DNA of 64,000 nt. Origin: Geodermatophilus sp. DSM 44513 (GTDB lineage: Bacteria > Actinomycetota > Actinomycetes > Mycobacteriales > Geodermatophilaceae). The notes beneath the pieces are model-generated. The model did no database searches, had not been told where the DNA came from, and worked only from the letters and a program-made list of their open reading frames with translations. Each line of letters begins with the position of its first letter. Position 1 is the stretch's first letter. Below, in pieces: positions 33,220 to 42,389 of this stretch. The translations under genes and the position numbers were made by a program. The DNA lies in assembly GCF_032460525.1 (NCBI RefSeq), contig NZ_CP135963.1:4092001-4156000 (forward strand). Direction: 5' to 3'.

Positions 33220-33297
33220 CTCAACCTCCTGTGTGCTCGTAGGAAGAGGAATTCGAAAGCCTTTACTGACAGGGGATGGTCGGGACCCGGTGGCGAG

Positions 33298-33669
33298 CTA
33301 CTGCTCGACGGTCGGCACGCCGGGAACCGACTCGCCGAACACAAGCTGCTCACCGGACAGCAGCGGCGCCTGGCGGCGGGCCTCCTGCCGTTCGGCGTCC
33401 AATCGCTGGCGGGGACGGTCGGGGTCCGCCTGGCCGTCGGCCGGCTCGACCAGTGGCACGGTGCGCACGGCAAGGAGCCGGAAGTGGATCCAGGTCGCCC
33501 CGCAGCGCGGGCAGCTCAGTGTTCCTCGCGCGGTCGGGGACGGCACCGGGATGCCGTTGAGGGAGTAGTACTCCCAGGTCAGGCCGTGCCCGTCCTCGAC
33601 GTGCTGCACGTCGTAGTCGGCACTCCAGGTGTGCCCACAGCCGGCGCAGGTGAACCGGTAGCGCTCCAC
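33298..33669 (-). CDS. Zinc-ribbon protein upstream of dnaK
   Basis: About 123 residues with two Cys pairs: FTCAGCGHTWSADY and LSCPRCGATWIHF, separated by a conserved-looking HVEDGHGLTWEYYSLNG. This suggests one zinc ribbon or two knuckles. The tail is basic and charged. AAGGAAG lies 7 bp before GTG 33669, so that start is preferred over GTG 33687. It is 78 bp upstream of dnaK on the same strand and may be the true first gene of the chaperone operon. Function unknown. Confidence 0.7.
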   Translation of the reverse strand: MERYRFTCAGCGHTWSADYDVQHVEDGHGLTWEYYSLNGIPVPSPTARGTLSCPRCGATWIHFRLLAVRTVPLVEPADGQADPDRPRQRLDAERQEARRQAPLLSGEQLVFGESVPGVPTVEQ

Positions 33670-33840
33670 CGCAACTTCCTTGAGCACCTCTCCTCACCTC
33701 CGCTCGCCATCACGGCCGCCCAACCACTGGATGAGCGGCAGGACTGGGACAACCCTGGCCCAGCCCCGCCGTGCCCTTGCTCACCGTGGGCGGGTGAGCG
33801 GTGCGCCCGCCGCGGGCTCACGCACCGCCCACCGCGCCGC

Positions 33841-34347
33841 TCAGCGCTTCTGGCGGCCCGTGCTGCCAGTCTCGCCGCCGGACTGCTCGCCGCTGTTCTG
33901 GACCTGGCCGGCCGACAGCTGCTGCTGGCCGCCGCCGCCGGTCTGGACCTCGATGCGGCGGGGCTGGGCCGACTCGGCCATCGGGATGGACAGCATCAGC
34001 ACGCCGTCGTTGTAGGTGGCCTGCACCTTGGTGGTGTCCAGGGCGTCGCCGACCTGCAGCTGCCGGGTGAAGCTGCCCTGCGGCCGCTCGGCGAGCAGGA
34101 CGTTGTGGCCCTCCTCGTACTCCGCGCGGCGCTCGGCGCGGATGGTCAGCACGTTGCGCTCGGAGGTGATCTCCACGCTGCCCGGGTCGACACCCGGCAG
34201 GTCCAGGGCGACGTGGTAACCGTCATCGCCCTGCCAGACGTCCATCGGCATGCCCATCGGCGTGCGCCGACCCGACACCAGCTGGCTGGTCAGTCGGTCA
34301 AGACCCCGGAAGGGGTCCCCGAAGGGGTCGAAACGCGTGACGCTCAT
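33841..34347 (-). CDS. hsp20: Small heat shock protein Hsp20
   Basis: A 168-residue alpha-crystallin protein. The N-terminus is SVTRFDPFGDPFRGLDRL. The crystallin domain runs from about residue 40 (MDVWQGDDGYHVALDLPGVD) through NVLTIRAERRAEY to DGVLMLSIPMAESAQPRRIEV, which holds the IxV-like C-terminal anchor. A long Gln/Ser/Gly-rich tail follows. It holds unfolding proteins for DnaK/ClpB. AAGGAGAG lies directly before ATG 34347. It has no GGAAT-N18-GTT promoter within 170 bp, unlike the second hsp20. Confidence 0.93.
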   Translation of the reverse strand: MSVTRFDPFGDPFRGLDRLTSQLVSGRRTPMGMPMDVWQGDDGYHVALDLPGVDPGSVEITSERNVLTIRAERRAEYEEGHNVLLAERPQGSFTRQLQVGDALDTTKVQATYNDGVLMLSIPMAESAQPRRIEVQTGGGGQQQLSAGQVQNSGEQSGGETGSTGRQKR

Positions 34348-34510
34348 GGTCACTCTCCTTCCTGACGGTTGTGGTCTTGTGCTGTGCGGTGGATTCGTGG
34401 CCGCAGGCGCGGTCACGAGGTCTGTTTCTCCCCGGCCGCCCGGCGTCACGGGCGGAGAGCGGAAAGGTCGCAGATCCGGGACTGGGAAGGGCTAGGGAAC
34501 AGGGAAGGGG

Positions 34511-35173
34511 TCACACCTCCACGATCACGACCGGCTCCTTGCGGAGGTACCACGCGGCGGCCAGCAGCACCACCCCGGCGATCACGGCGTAGACGCCCAA
34601 CACCGTCGCCAGCGCCGGCGCTCCACTGGCCGGGCGCAGGAGGATGAGCACTCCGGCGACCACGGAGATGACTCCGGCCGCCGCGAGCAGCCACTCGCCG
34701 GTCGTCACCCGGCGCAGCCGCACGACCGCCACAACCTCGAGCACTCCGGTCACTAGTGCCCACGCCCCGGCCAGCGAGACGAGGGCCAACGCGGTGATCT
34801 GCGGCCACAGCAAGCTCGACAGCCCCGCGACGAGGCCGGCCAGACCGGCCACCGCATACCCCCAGCGACGTCGGCGAGGGGCATGACCGGCCAGGCCGCC
34901 CGCCATCATGGCAACGCCGTCCACCGCCGCATAGGCGCCGAACAACAGCGCCAACGCCGATACTGTGACGCCGGGCCACAGCAGCGCCAGCAGGCCGAGC
35001 AGGAGCGCCAGCCCGCCGCGCAGTCCCAGCGCCCAGGACAGCTCCCGACTGATGCCGAGCCGAGTTCGCTGCCGACCGCGCCGACCGGCGTCTGTGCCGC
35101 CGTCGACCGAGCCCGTGTGCTCAGACCTGATGCCGCCGTCGCGGTGGTGCGGCAGTGAGATCAGACGAGCCAT
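34511..35173 (-). CDS. hdeD: HdeD-family membrane protein (DUF308)
   Basis: A 220-residue protein with six hydrophobic helices arranged in pairs after a polar N-terminus of about 45 residues (ELSWALGLRGGLALLLGLLA, then ALLFGAYAAVDGVAMMAGGL, and TGEWLLAAAGVISVVAGVLI). This is the HdeD/DUF308 family, linked to acid and heat stress; its biochemical role is unknown. GGAGG stands 5 bp before the ATG. A GGAAT-N18-GTT promoter at 35233-35258 gives a leader of about 50 nt. hdeD is also a core gene of the proteobacterial stress-tolerance locus. Confidence 0.87.
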   Translation of the reverse strand: MARLISLPHHRDGGIRSEHTGSVDGGTDAGRRGRQRTRLGISRELSWALGLRGGLALLLGLLALLWPGVTVSALALLFGAYAAVDGVAMMAGGLAGHAPRRRRWGYAVAGLAGLVAGLSSLLWPQITALALVSLAGAWALVTGVLEVVAVVRLRRVTTGEWLLAAAGVISVVAGVLILLRPASGAPALATVLGVYAVIAGVVLLAAAWYLRKEPVVIVEV

Positions 35174-35232
35174 CGCGACCTCCGTGCGCTCCTCTCCTCG
35201 GGATCGATCGCTCCGACCCCGGTACTACCTCA

Positions 35233-35258
35233 AACCTCCAGTGACAAACATAGATTCC
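35233..35258 (-). promoter_or_regulatory. SigR/SigH-type ECF promoter of hdeD
   Basis: On the minus strand GGAAT (35258-35254), exactly 18 bases, then GTT (35235-35233). This equals the SigR/SigH (oxidative and heat stress ECF sigma factor) consensus GGAAT-N18-GTT. The flank GTTTGAGG and the second half of the spacer also match the promoter at 46235-46260. Confidence 0.78.
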
Positions 35259-35545
35259 CTCTAGCCGCTAACGGAATCTCGGGGCCCTTCGCGCCCGCCT
35301 CGTCCCTCCGTGAGTTCGCGGTTGCCACGGCCGGTTCGCGCCCGGCCGTCTGGGCGAGCTGACTCAGATCGTGCCGGTCGAGATGGTCGCTGCGGCGCTG
35401 ATGAGACCGGCCGGATGCAGCGTCGGATCCGCGCCCTGCCCGCGGGCGTGGTCATCTCCCTCACCGCCTGGGCGCTGCGCCGCTGCGCGCACTGTTCGAC
35501 CTGCCCCGCGGTCCGGCCGCGGGTCGAGCGGTTGATCGGATTCAG

Positions 35546-35704
35546 TCATGCTGCGGCCAAGTGCTCATGGTTGCCCGGGTCAGCCCGCTGCGGCGACTCG
35601 CTGCGCTCTTGTTCGTAGCGGGCCGTCGAGGACGCGCCGAGCGCAATCACGACCGCGGTCAGCCCGAGGAACCCGAGCAGGGTCACCACCGACCACATCA
35701 ACAT
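35546..35704 (-). CDS. Small single-pass membrane protein (paralogue)
   Basis: A 52-residue protein: MLMWSVVTLLGFLGLTAVVI gives one helix, followed by ALGASSTARYEQERS and a polar tail. AAAGGAG lies 8 bp before ATG 35704. It is the second member of the pair with 22734-22913. Its gene is divergent from the SpoIIE-type phosphatase gene. Function unknown. Confidence 0.62.
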   Translation of the reverse strand: MLMWSVVTLLGFLGLTAVVIALGASSTARYEQERSESPQRADPGNHEHLAAA

Positions 35705-35866
35705 GTCCTCGCTCCTTTCTCTCAACTGTGCTGCTCCGCCAGATTCACGGCGGCCCGGGGAGCGGTTCCCCGCTACCTGGGCGAGAAAACGGCCATCGCC
35801 GGCCCAGGCAGGGCTGAACGGAAGCCGGCGTGTTTGCAGCTGCGAGCGGCTGCCCATGATCGACAC

Positions 35867-37183
35867 ATGCAGCCTGCAGTGGGGAGGAATGGGTCCGAAC
35901 CGGTCGGCTTCCGCAGCGCCGTCGAAGGACAGCCAACGGCAGAGAGCATGGGCGAGGCTCTGCTGGGCTCACTCCTCGACCGCGCCCACCTCATACCGCC
36001 CCGACTCGTGGGCCCACTGGTCGCGCAGGAGATCCACGCAGTCGGCGGCAGCGAGATCGCAATCTTCCTGCAGGACTACGACCAGGTGCACCTCCAGCCG
36101 CTGGAAGGCGAGGGCTTGGTCGGACAACGGGTACTCATCGACGCCAGCCTGGCCGGGCGAGCCTTCACCACCGACACCCCGGTCGAAGAGGACCTCCCCG
36201 ACGGCTCGGTGCGCATGTACCTGCCGATGCTCGATGGGTCCGACCGGATCGGGGTGCTGTCGCTGCGCCTTCCGGCCGTGAACGACGCGGATCGACGCCT
36301 CGCACAACGGCTGGCCGGCCTGGTCGCCGACCTGATCGTGACCAAGTCCGGATACACCGACACCTTCGCCCGGGCGCGTACCGCGCATCCGATGAGCGTC
36401 GCAGCGCACCTGCTGCGGCGAACCCTGCCGCCGCTGACCATGACGAACCCGGACGTGGAACTGGCCGGCATCCTGGAACCGGCCTATCGAGTCGGTGGCG
36501 ACAGCTTCGACTACGCGATGAACGATCACGTGCTGCACTTCGGGGTGTTCGACGCGATGGGCCACGGTCTGGAGGCAGCAGCGGTGGCCACCGTCGTCAT
36601 CGCCGCCTACCGCCACGGGCGCCTCAGCGGGTCGGACCTTCCCGAGCTGTACGCGGCGATGGACCGGGTCGTCGCCGAGGCCTTTCCGGGCCGGTTCGCC
36701 ACCGCCCAGATCGGCCGGCTGGACACCAAGCGCGGGGAGCTGAAGTGGATCAACGCCGGGCATCCCGCGCCGCTGTGGGTACGCAATGGGCGGGTGATCG
36801 GCGAACTAGCCGGCACGGTCACTCGGCCGGTCGGCTTCGGCGGCGCGGTCGCCCACGTGCAGTCGGTGCGACTGGAGCCGGGCGACCGGGTGCTGATCTT
36901 CACCGACGGTGTGGTCGAGGAGCGGCTGGACGGCGGTGAGCAGTTCGGCGAGGCCCGCCTGCGCCGCATCCTGGAGCAGACCAGCGCCGAGCGGCTGCCC
37001 GCCGCCGAGGCTGTCCGTCGGCTCTCCCACGCGCTCATGGCCGCCCGCTACGGACGAACCAGCGACGACGCCTCCCTGCTGCTGATCGAGTACAAGGGGT
37101 CGCCGCAGGACGACGAACTGGCCACCGATATCCCCGAGGCCGGCCCGACCGGCCGGGGCAACCGTCCGCGCTTGGGCAGCTGA
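35867..37183 (+). CDS. PP2C/SpoIIE-family phosphatase with GAF-like sensor region
   Basis: About 438 residues. The N-terminal 190 residues form a GAF-like sensory region (GGSEIAIFLQDYDQVHLQPL, RIGVLSLRLP). The C-terminal 230 residues are a SpoIIE/PP2C phosphatase with the metal-binding Asp in EPAYRVGGDSFDYA, FGVFDAMGHGLEAA, LKWINAGHPAPLWVR and VLIFTDGVVEER. Such enzymes dephosphorylate STAS antagonists and so release a sigma factor in partner switching. The STAS gene at 23042 and the HATPase gene at 56643 are plausible partners. Start ATG 35867 lacks a strong ribosome-binding site; GTG 35879 and ATG 35949 are alternatives. Confidence 0.85.
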   Translation: MQPAVGRNGSEPVGFRSAVEGQPTAESMGEALLGSLLDRAHLIPPRLVGPLVAQEIHAVGGSEIAIFLQDYDQVHLQPLEGEGLVGQRVLIDASLAGRAFTTDTPVEEDLPDGSVRMYLPMLDGSDRIGVLSLRLPAVNDADRRLAQRLAGLVADLIVTKSGYTDTFARARTAHPMSVAAHLLRRTLPPLTMTNPDVELAGILEPAYRVGGDSFDYAMNDHVLHFGVFDAMGHGLEAAAVATVVIAAYRHGRLSGSDLPELYAAMDRVVAEAFPGRFATAQIGRLDTKRGELKWINAGHPAPLWVRNGRVIGELAGTVTRPVGFGGAVAHVQSVRLEPGDRVLIFTDGVVEERLDGGEQFGEARLRRILEQTSAERLPAAEAVRRLSHALMAARYGRTSDDASLLLIEYKGSPQDDELATDIPEAGPTGRGNRPRLGS

Positions 37184-37279
37184 GGGGACGGCCCTCCTGC
37201 CGCAGTGGGGCTGCCTCAGGCGGCTGACCGCAACGGCGCGCATGCCGCAGTCTCACTGCTGGTCGGCCGCTGCCCTGGG

Positions 37280-38397
37280 TCACTCGGTCCGGCGCAGGAG
37301 CAGCAGGCAGTGCAAGCCGAGGGTGAGGACGTCGCCGGCGATGTGCGCCCCCGGGATGGGCTCGCCGGCCTCCCCCGCTCCGATCGGTGGCTCCCTGGTG
37401 TCCAGTTCGGTGGCCCAGCTGCGGCCGTAGGTGGCTGCGGGCAGGATGAATGCCCGCTCCTGGAAGCCGGGGTTGACCAGCAACAGGAACGTATCGTCCT
37501 CGATCCGCCGTCCGTAGCGGTCGGGCTCGGGCATGCCGCCACCGTTGAGGAAGACCGTCAGCGCGCCGGCGTGCCCGGCGCTCCACTCCTGGTCGGTCAT
37601 GGGATGCCCCTCGGGGGTCAGCCAGGCGATGTCCTCGAGATTGGTGCCGCGAACGGCCCGGCCCTGGAAGAATCGGGGGCGGCGGAAGACCGGGTGGTCG
37701 CGCCGCAGCCGGGTCAGTCGGGCGACGAACGACGTGAGGTCGGCGAACTGTTCGGCCCGCTTCCAGTTCACCCAGGCGATCTCGTTGTCCTGAGAGTAGG
37801 CGTTGTTGTTGCCGCCTTGGGTGCGCCCGAGTTCGTCGCCGGCCAACAGCATCGGCACGCCCTGCGACAGCAGCAGGGTGGCCAGCAGGTTGTGTTTCTG
37901 ACGCTCCCGCAACGCGAGGACGCCGACATCGTCGGTGGGGCCTTCCACGCCGCAGTTCCACGACCGGTTGTCGTCGGTGCCGTCCCGGTTGTCCTCGCCG
38001 TTGGCCTCGTTGTGCTTGCCGTTGGCCTCGTTGTGCTTGCCGTTGTAGGAGACAAGGTCGTGCAGGGTGAACCCGTCGTGGGCGGTGACGAAGTTGACCG
38101 AGGCGTACGGCCGCCGGCCGCTGGACTCGTACAGGCCGCTGGAGCCGGTCAGCCGGGAGGCGAACTCCCCCACCGTGCCGGGGTCCCGCGCCAGAAGTCG
38201 CGGACCGCGTCGCGGCAGCGGCCGTTCCACTCCGTCCACAGCGGCGGGAAATTGCCGACCTGGTAACCGCCGGAACCGACGTCCCAGGGCTCGGCGATCA
38301 GCTTGAGCTGGGAGACGACAGGGGCCTGCTGCACCAGGGCGTCTGGCGCTGGTCCCGCGTGTCGCGCAACCGTCTGGAGGAATGATTGAGGACTCAC
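37280..38397 (-). pseudogene. glgX: Truncated, frameshifted glycogen debranching enzyme
   Basis: It corresponds to the C-terminal half of GlgX (GH13). The upstream frame reads [20 protein letters not shown] and [13 protein letters not shown] up to RDFWRG. A one-base loss in a G-run near 38190 then moves the homology to the frame reading [35 protein letters not shown], and [11 protein letters not shown] through to the end. About 350-380 N-terminal residues, including the catalytic Asp region, are absent. A 21-bp tandem repeat adds seven codons (NGKHNEA twice). The gene is dead. Confidence 0.85.
38000..38041. repeat. 21-bp perfect tandem duplication in glgX remnant
   Basis: Two exact 21-bp copies (38000-38020 and 38021-38041) that duplicate seven codons, NGKHNEA on the minus strand, in a segment where intact GlgX proteins have this sequence once. 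Confidence 0.88.
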
Positions 38398-38494
38398 CCA
38401 GACGATGCTGGCGGAGTCGGAGGCGGCTGACGGCGCTCCCCGACTGCGCGGGCCCGGCTCGACGCCCCAGCCAGCACTCTTCTAGCGTCACGGC

Positions 38495-39226
38495 GTGCTG
38501 GGACTCCCCGGATCGATCCACGGCTGCCTGTTCGACATGGACGGTGTCCTGACCCGTACCGCGACGGTGCACCAGGCCGCCTGGAAGACGACATTCGATG
38601 ACTTCCTCCGCGTCGCGCACCCCCGGCAACGGCCCTTCAACCAGCTGGACTACGCCCGATACGTCGATGGCAAGCCCCGCACCGACGGGGTACGTGACTT
38701 CCTCGCCAGCCGAGGCATCACCGTGCCCGAAGGCAACGCCGACGACCCACCGGACGCCGCGACCATCCACGGCCTCAGCCGCAGAAAGAATCAGCTGTTC
38801 CTGCGCGCACTGGCTGAGCACGGCGTGGAGGTCTATCCCGGGTCTGCGCGTTACCTGCGCGCCGTCAAAGCCGCCGGCCTTTATACGGCGGTGGTGACCG
38901 CCTCGGCCAACGCCGCCGAGGTGCTGGCGGCGAGCGGGCTCGCAGCTCTGATCGACGTGCGGATTGATGGCGTTGTCGCTGGCCGCGACGGTCTGCGTGG
39001 AAAGCCGGCGCCGGACACCTTCCTGGCGGCCGCGCGAGCGGTGGGTCTGCCGCCGATGCAGGCGGCGGTGTTCGAGGACGCGCTGGCGGGAGTGGCCGCC
39101 GGGCGAGCCGGGGGCTTCGGTTACGTCGTTGGCGTGGACCGCGCGGGGCAGGCGTCCGAGCTTCGAGCGCAGGGCGCCGATGTCGTCGTCTCCGACCTTG
39201 GGCAGTTGCTGGAGACTCAGCCGTGA
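38495..39226 (+). CDS. HAD phosphatase, beta-phosphoglucomutase-like
   Basis: A 243-residue HAD-superfamily protein with motif I in [20 protein letters not shown], motif II in [11 protein letters not shown], the Lys region [17 protein letters not shown], and motif [19 protein letters not shown]. The cap sequence [20 protein letters not shown] is the pattern of the beta-phosphoglucomutase subgroup that is encoded with GH65 disaccharide phosphorylases (trehalose or kojibiose breakdown). No GH65 gene is present here. It starts with GTG, divergent from the glgX remnant. It converts beta-glucose 1-phosphate to glucose 6-phosphate if the family role holds. Confidence 0.83.
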   Translation: MLGLPGSIHGCLFDMDGVLTRTATVHQAAWKTTFDDFLRVAHPRQRPFNQLDYARYVDGKPRTDGVRDFLASRGITVPEGNADDPPDAATIHGLSRRKNQLFLRALAEHGVEVYPGSARYLRAVKAAGLYTAVVTASANAAEVLAASGLAALIDVRIDGVVAGRDGLRGKPAPDTFLAAARAVGLPPMQAAVFEDALAGVAAGRAGGFGYVVGVDRAGQASELRAQGADVVVSDLGQLLETQP

Positions 39227-39787
39227 GCTCGTGCCGGGTCAGGCAATCTTCGCCCTCTTGATTCCGGGCGACGCGGCGATACGCATCGCCGGGTTTGTCG
39301 TCCTGGCGGTGATCATGCGGCCGGTCGGCGGCTGGGAGGAGAATTACAAGCCAGGTCTGGCGCTTCTTCTCGTGCGATCACCGCTGCTGCCGAGATCTCA
39401 GCCCATCGCCCGCCTGATGGACGGGCGCTCGCTGGTCGCACGAAGCTGGCGCTGAACGGCAGTTCTCGTCTTGTTCGGTTGCGTAAGGCCGGACGAGTGA
39501 TTCTGCTGGGGCCCGGCCAGCAAAGGCGACCCTCCACCATCATGCTTCCGGCCGAATAGCCTCCCCGCCCCAGCGGATCGAGGGCGGAGCAGCTGAGAGA
39601 TCACGGGAGCTGCCTCGCTTACCGCGCACTCCGGGTGACGTCACGGAATGGCAGACATTCCAGGCCACATGCAGCAGATCTGGGTGACTACGCATGCGCC
39701 CGCACGGATCTCCTCAGCCGAGGGCTGATGGAGTTGCGCCCGAGACATGCCGGCCGGTCCCCGAGGCCCCGCGTGAAAGCCGCAGCA
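39227..39787. other. Gene-free stretch
   Basis: About 560 bp. Just after the HAD gene a plus-strand frame contains a hydrophobic run (ALLIPGDAAIRIAGFVVLAV) that might be a fragment of a membrane protein, but it has no start, no homology I recognise and no ribosome-binding site. The rest shows nothing. Confidence 0.4.
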
Positions 39788-40126
39788 CTACAACGGGGGG
39801 CTCCCTTCGCCAGACGGTTCGACGTAGATGCCGGCCGTCGTCACGACGGCGTCACGCAGTCCCCGCCTCAGATCCCTCGACACTGCCCTCTCCAGATACG
39901 CCTTCATCAGCACGTCAGGACGCTCTCGCTCCATCTCGCCCACCGCCTGAGCAAGGACGTAGGAGCTCACCTTCACAGCGGCCTCATCGTCGACTGGCGC
40001 GAGTCCGTGCTCTTGGATCTCGGCGCGCAGCATCTCCTCGATGAGCGGCAATAGGGCCGACCGGACGGTCGTGTCACCGACGGTAATCCTGCCGGCGATA
40101 GTGAACCCATAGGTACGCCGGGTCAT
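39788..40126 (-). CDS. Hypothetical protein
   Basis: A 112-residue protein starting TRRTYGFTIAGRITVGDTTV, with a helical, charged middle (EEMLRAEIQEHGLAPVDDEA then QAVGEMERERPDVLMKAYLE) and a short end GIYVEPSGEGSPP. Its amino-acid composition is protein-like, unlike the neighbouring frames. Its ATG overlaps the stop of a degraded upstream frame (ATGA at 40123-40126). Not recognised; no membrane segment or signal. Confidence 0.5.
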   Translation of the reverse strand: MTRRTYGFTIAGRITVGDTTVRSALLPLIEEMLRAEIQEHGLAPVDDEAAVKVSSYVLAQAVGEMERERPDVLMKAYLERAVSRDLRRGLRDAVVTTAGIYVEPSGEGSPPL

Positions 40127-40710
40127 GGTTCACCCGGCCATCTGCGTACATGCCGAGCAGGTTTGCCCAGAACCGAGCCCCCGCGTGGAACGAGGCCCGG
40201 TCCTCGTCCTCGTGGACAGGCGCCCCGCACACCGCCTTGTCGGCGGGCGCCGTTCCCGGCCGGGGAGGCTGATCGACACGCCTGTCGCGGCCCGATGCAC
40301 CTCATCGGCAGGGAGTGCTCCGCCATCAGTGGCGCCGGCCGGCCTAGGTACGGGTACGCAACGAAGTGCTCACGAGTGGTAGTCATGAGGACCATCATGT
40401 CTCGGAGCCTTCATCGACTCCGCGGCGCTCTCGAACGACGCGCACGGCACCGCCGGCCTTCCATGAGAGGCTTCGACTGCGCGTCGCGGCGGGGTCACGC
40501 GTTGATCCGTTTGACGTTTCGCCACGGTCGGCGCGACCACCGCGCGCGACTCTTGGCGCGTACCTCTGGCGGACCCGGCGGAGTGCCCGGGTCCGATTCG
40601 AAACATTTTGGTAAAGACTAATTGCCGCACCAGTAGATAATAGAGTGGGAGTAGATGCGACGAACCCTATCTGCGCTCCTCGACCAGCGGCCATGCACCC
40701 TGCCAGATGA
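40127..40710. other. Degraded coding traces and AT-rich patch
   Basis: On the minus strand, protein-like pieces occur in different frames: TTREHFVAYPYLGRPAPLMA near 40380-40320, then DEDRASFHAGARFWANLLGM near 40205-40150. This suggests a small broken gene of unknown family upstream of the hypothetical gene. From about 40590 to 40670 the DNA is unusually AT-rich for this window (includes cattttggtaaagactaatt and tagataatag). No gene starts at it on the plus strand. Confidence 0.35.
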
Positions 40711-40750
40711 CGGAAGTGCCCTCTCCACGCGTGTGGAGAGGGCACTTCCG
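40711..40750. terminator. Strong hairpin, likely terminator of the minus-strand gene
   Basis: A perfect 18-bp stem (40711-40728 with 40733-40750) with a 4-base loop GCGT (40729-40732). It lies 25 bp beyond the stop of the membrane-protein gene at 40776 and has no T-run on either side. It could act in both directions. Confidence 0.7.
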
Positions 40751-40775
40751 GATGGGTGGCTGGCGTGCGGTGGAC

Positions 40776-41294
40776 CTACCGGTCCAGGCCCCCAGCAGGC
40801 CCGCGATCACGGTCGACCGCGTCCGTGCCGGTCCGGATGCGGTCGTGCTCCGGGTCGCCCTCGGGTTCTTTGGCGAGCAGCCCCGATCCGATGGCCCAGA
40901 TGGCAGCGCCGACGAGCCCGATCCACACACCCACGTCGGCGTTCAACTCCGACTGGCGCTCCGCGGCACCCGGAACGTCGACGAGCCAGGCCACGCACTG
41001 GAGGAGGGTCGCCAGGCCGACGGCCATCGACGCGAGGGACAGCCCGCGGTGTTGCCGTCGGTACGCCCTGCTGGCCGCGTAGAGCAGGGCGACGGCGAAG
41101 CCGATGCCCAGATAGGCCGCGTAAGGCCACAGACTGTCGGCCTCGTACCCGCTGAAACCATCGCCGTCGCTGCTGGCCCATTCGAAGAACACGGCGACGT
41201 TGAAGATCACGACGCCTGCGACGGTGATGTAGGCCCCCGCGGGGTTGGCCCGAACGCGCTCGATTTCCACGCCTGAGGCGCGAGGTGTCGTCAC
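40776..41294 (-). CDS. Four-helix membrane protein of unknown function
   Basis: About 172 residues with four hydrophobic segments: AYITVAGVVIFNVAVFFEWA, LWPYAAYLGIGFAVALLYAA, LSLASMAVGLATLLQCVAWL and VGVWIGLVGAAIWAIGSGLL, then a charged tail EPEGDPEHDRIRTGTD. GGGAGGG lies 3 bp before GTG 41294, so that start is preferred to longer frames. A strong hairpin follows the stop. No domain recognised. Confidence 0.68.
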   Translation of the reverse strand: MTTPRASGVEIERVRANPAGAYITVAGVVIFNVAVFFEWASSDGDGFSGYEADSLWPYAAYLGIGFAVALLYAASRAYRRQHRGLSLASMAVGLATLLQCVAWLVDVPGAAERQSELNADVGVWIGLVGAAIWAIGSGLLAKEPEGDPEHDRIRTGTDAVDRDRGPAGGLDR

Positions 41295-42115
41295 AATCCC
41301 TCCCTGGGTGAGCGGTACGCGTGTGTGCGGCCTCGCGCTACCCGCGGCCAACGCCCTCAAACCGGTGTACCCCGGTGCTCACGTGCCTTCGCCAGCCGTT
41401 CACCTGCGGTTCCTTCCACGCCGAGGGCCTGCTGTCAGAAGCGATCACCGATCACCGGCCTGGGCTCAAGCCTCGGGTTCGCATCTGGGAGTTCACCGTC
41501 GGCGGTGGGTACAGCGTCAGCGCTCCACTCCGGCTGACCTGGCGCGCGGCGCCCGGGCAACCCGGCGCCTGCTCGCCGACCGAGTCGGCCGGGCACGCCG
41601 ATGGACCGGATCACCGGCCGACAGGTCGAGAACCTGCTCGACCGCTGGCAGCACAGGGCCGCTACCCCAGCCACCACCCGGCCGCGCCCGCTAATGCTGC
41701 GGACATGGCAGCCCTGACCAGCTGAGGCCCCCGGTCGGCCGCTGGTCACGCGCTGCGACCAGGTTGGCGGTTCTGGGCGGTCCGTCCGGTGAGGTCGGAA
41801 TGGACCGACGCGGAGTGCCCGCGGGAGCTGGGCGGTGCGGTAGGTCGCGGAGGGCTTGATGCTGGGGCGCTGCCGGATCGGCGCGACTGTATCGCCGGGG
41901 CTGGCGCCGACGGCCCGCCCGCGATTTGGCGCGCGACATGCTCGACCTAACCCGTGGACCTGTGCCTGCGATGAGTGGAACAGGACCGGCGTGGAGCGCC
42001 GCTTCGACCGCGAGTACAGGCCCTCTCGCACGGTCTTTCCGGCTTGCATCGAGAACACGGCGTCGGCAGGAGGAGCGCGCTTGCCCTTCACCGAGGCTGG
42101 CGTGTGAGGTAAGGC
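41295..42115. other. Gene-free stretch
   Basis: About 820 bp without a convincing gene. A 38-codon plus-strand frame starting MDRITGRQVENLLDRW (near 41600) looks briefly protein-like but has no ribosome-binding site and ends soon. The other frames are proline/arginine-rich shadows. Confidence 0.4.
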
Positions 42116-42370
42116 ATGGACAGCCAGAGCCGCGAGTACTGCTTCCCCGAGTACTACCTGGCCGGGACCACCCGCCGAAACCCCGGCCCGCTACATGCCG
42201 TGCGCTCCGGCGGTCCCATGGCCGCCGTCTGCGGAGTGCCGGTGGACCAGCTGGGCGACCCATGGCTGCCCGAGCGGCGAGGCCCGCTCATGCACTGCCC
42301 GGCATGCTCCCGCCTCATGGGCGCCCGCACTTCGGACCCCACCTCGAGGTCGCCAGAGGCAGATCGCTGA
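42116..42370 (+). CDS. Small hypothetical protein with Cys pair
   Basis: An 84-residue protein: MDSQSREYCFPEYYLAGTTR, then HAVRSGGPMAAVCGVPVDQL and LMHCPACSRLM. The CPAC pair and the single Cys of AVCG could form a small metal site. The composition is protein-like through about residue 70, while the tail looks random. A GAGGTAAGG-like sequence stands about 5-10 bp upstream of the ATG. Family not recognised. Confidence 0.45.
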   Translation: MDSQSREYCFPEYYLAGTTRRNPGPLHAVRSGGPMAAVCGVPVDQLGDPWLPERRGPLMHCPACSRLMGARTSDPTSRSPEADR

Positions 42371-42389
42371 GAAGCGCCCCGCCCCATGC

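Noticed and set aside
33220..33300. HAIR or CIRCE operator before dnaK
   Set aside because: No CTTGAGT-N7-ACTCAAG or TTAGCACTC-type repeat could be found on either strand.
31189..34365. A 1058-codon plus-strand frame opposite grpE, dnaK and hsp20
   Set aside because: Long antisense frame produced by high GC; no motif, and it crosses several real genes.
35364..35549. A 61-codon minus-strand frame between hdeD and the small membrane protein
   Set aside because: No ribosome-binding site and no hydrophobic or conserved segment.
41300..41725. Short plus-strand frames including one starting MDRITGRQVENLLDRW
   Set aside because: Too short, no ribosome-binding site, no homologue recognised; listed only under the gene-free stretch.
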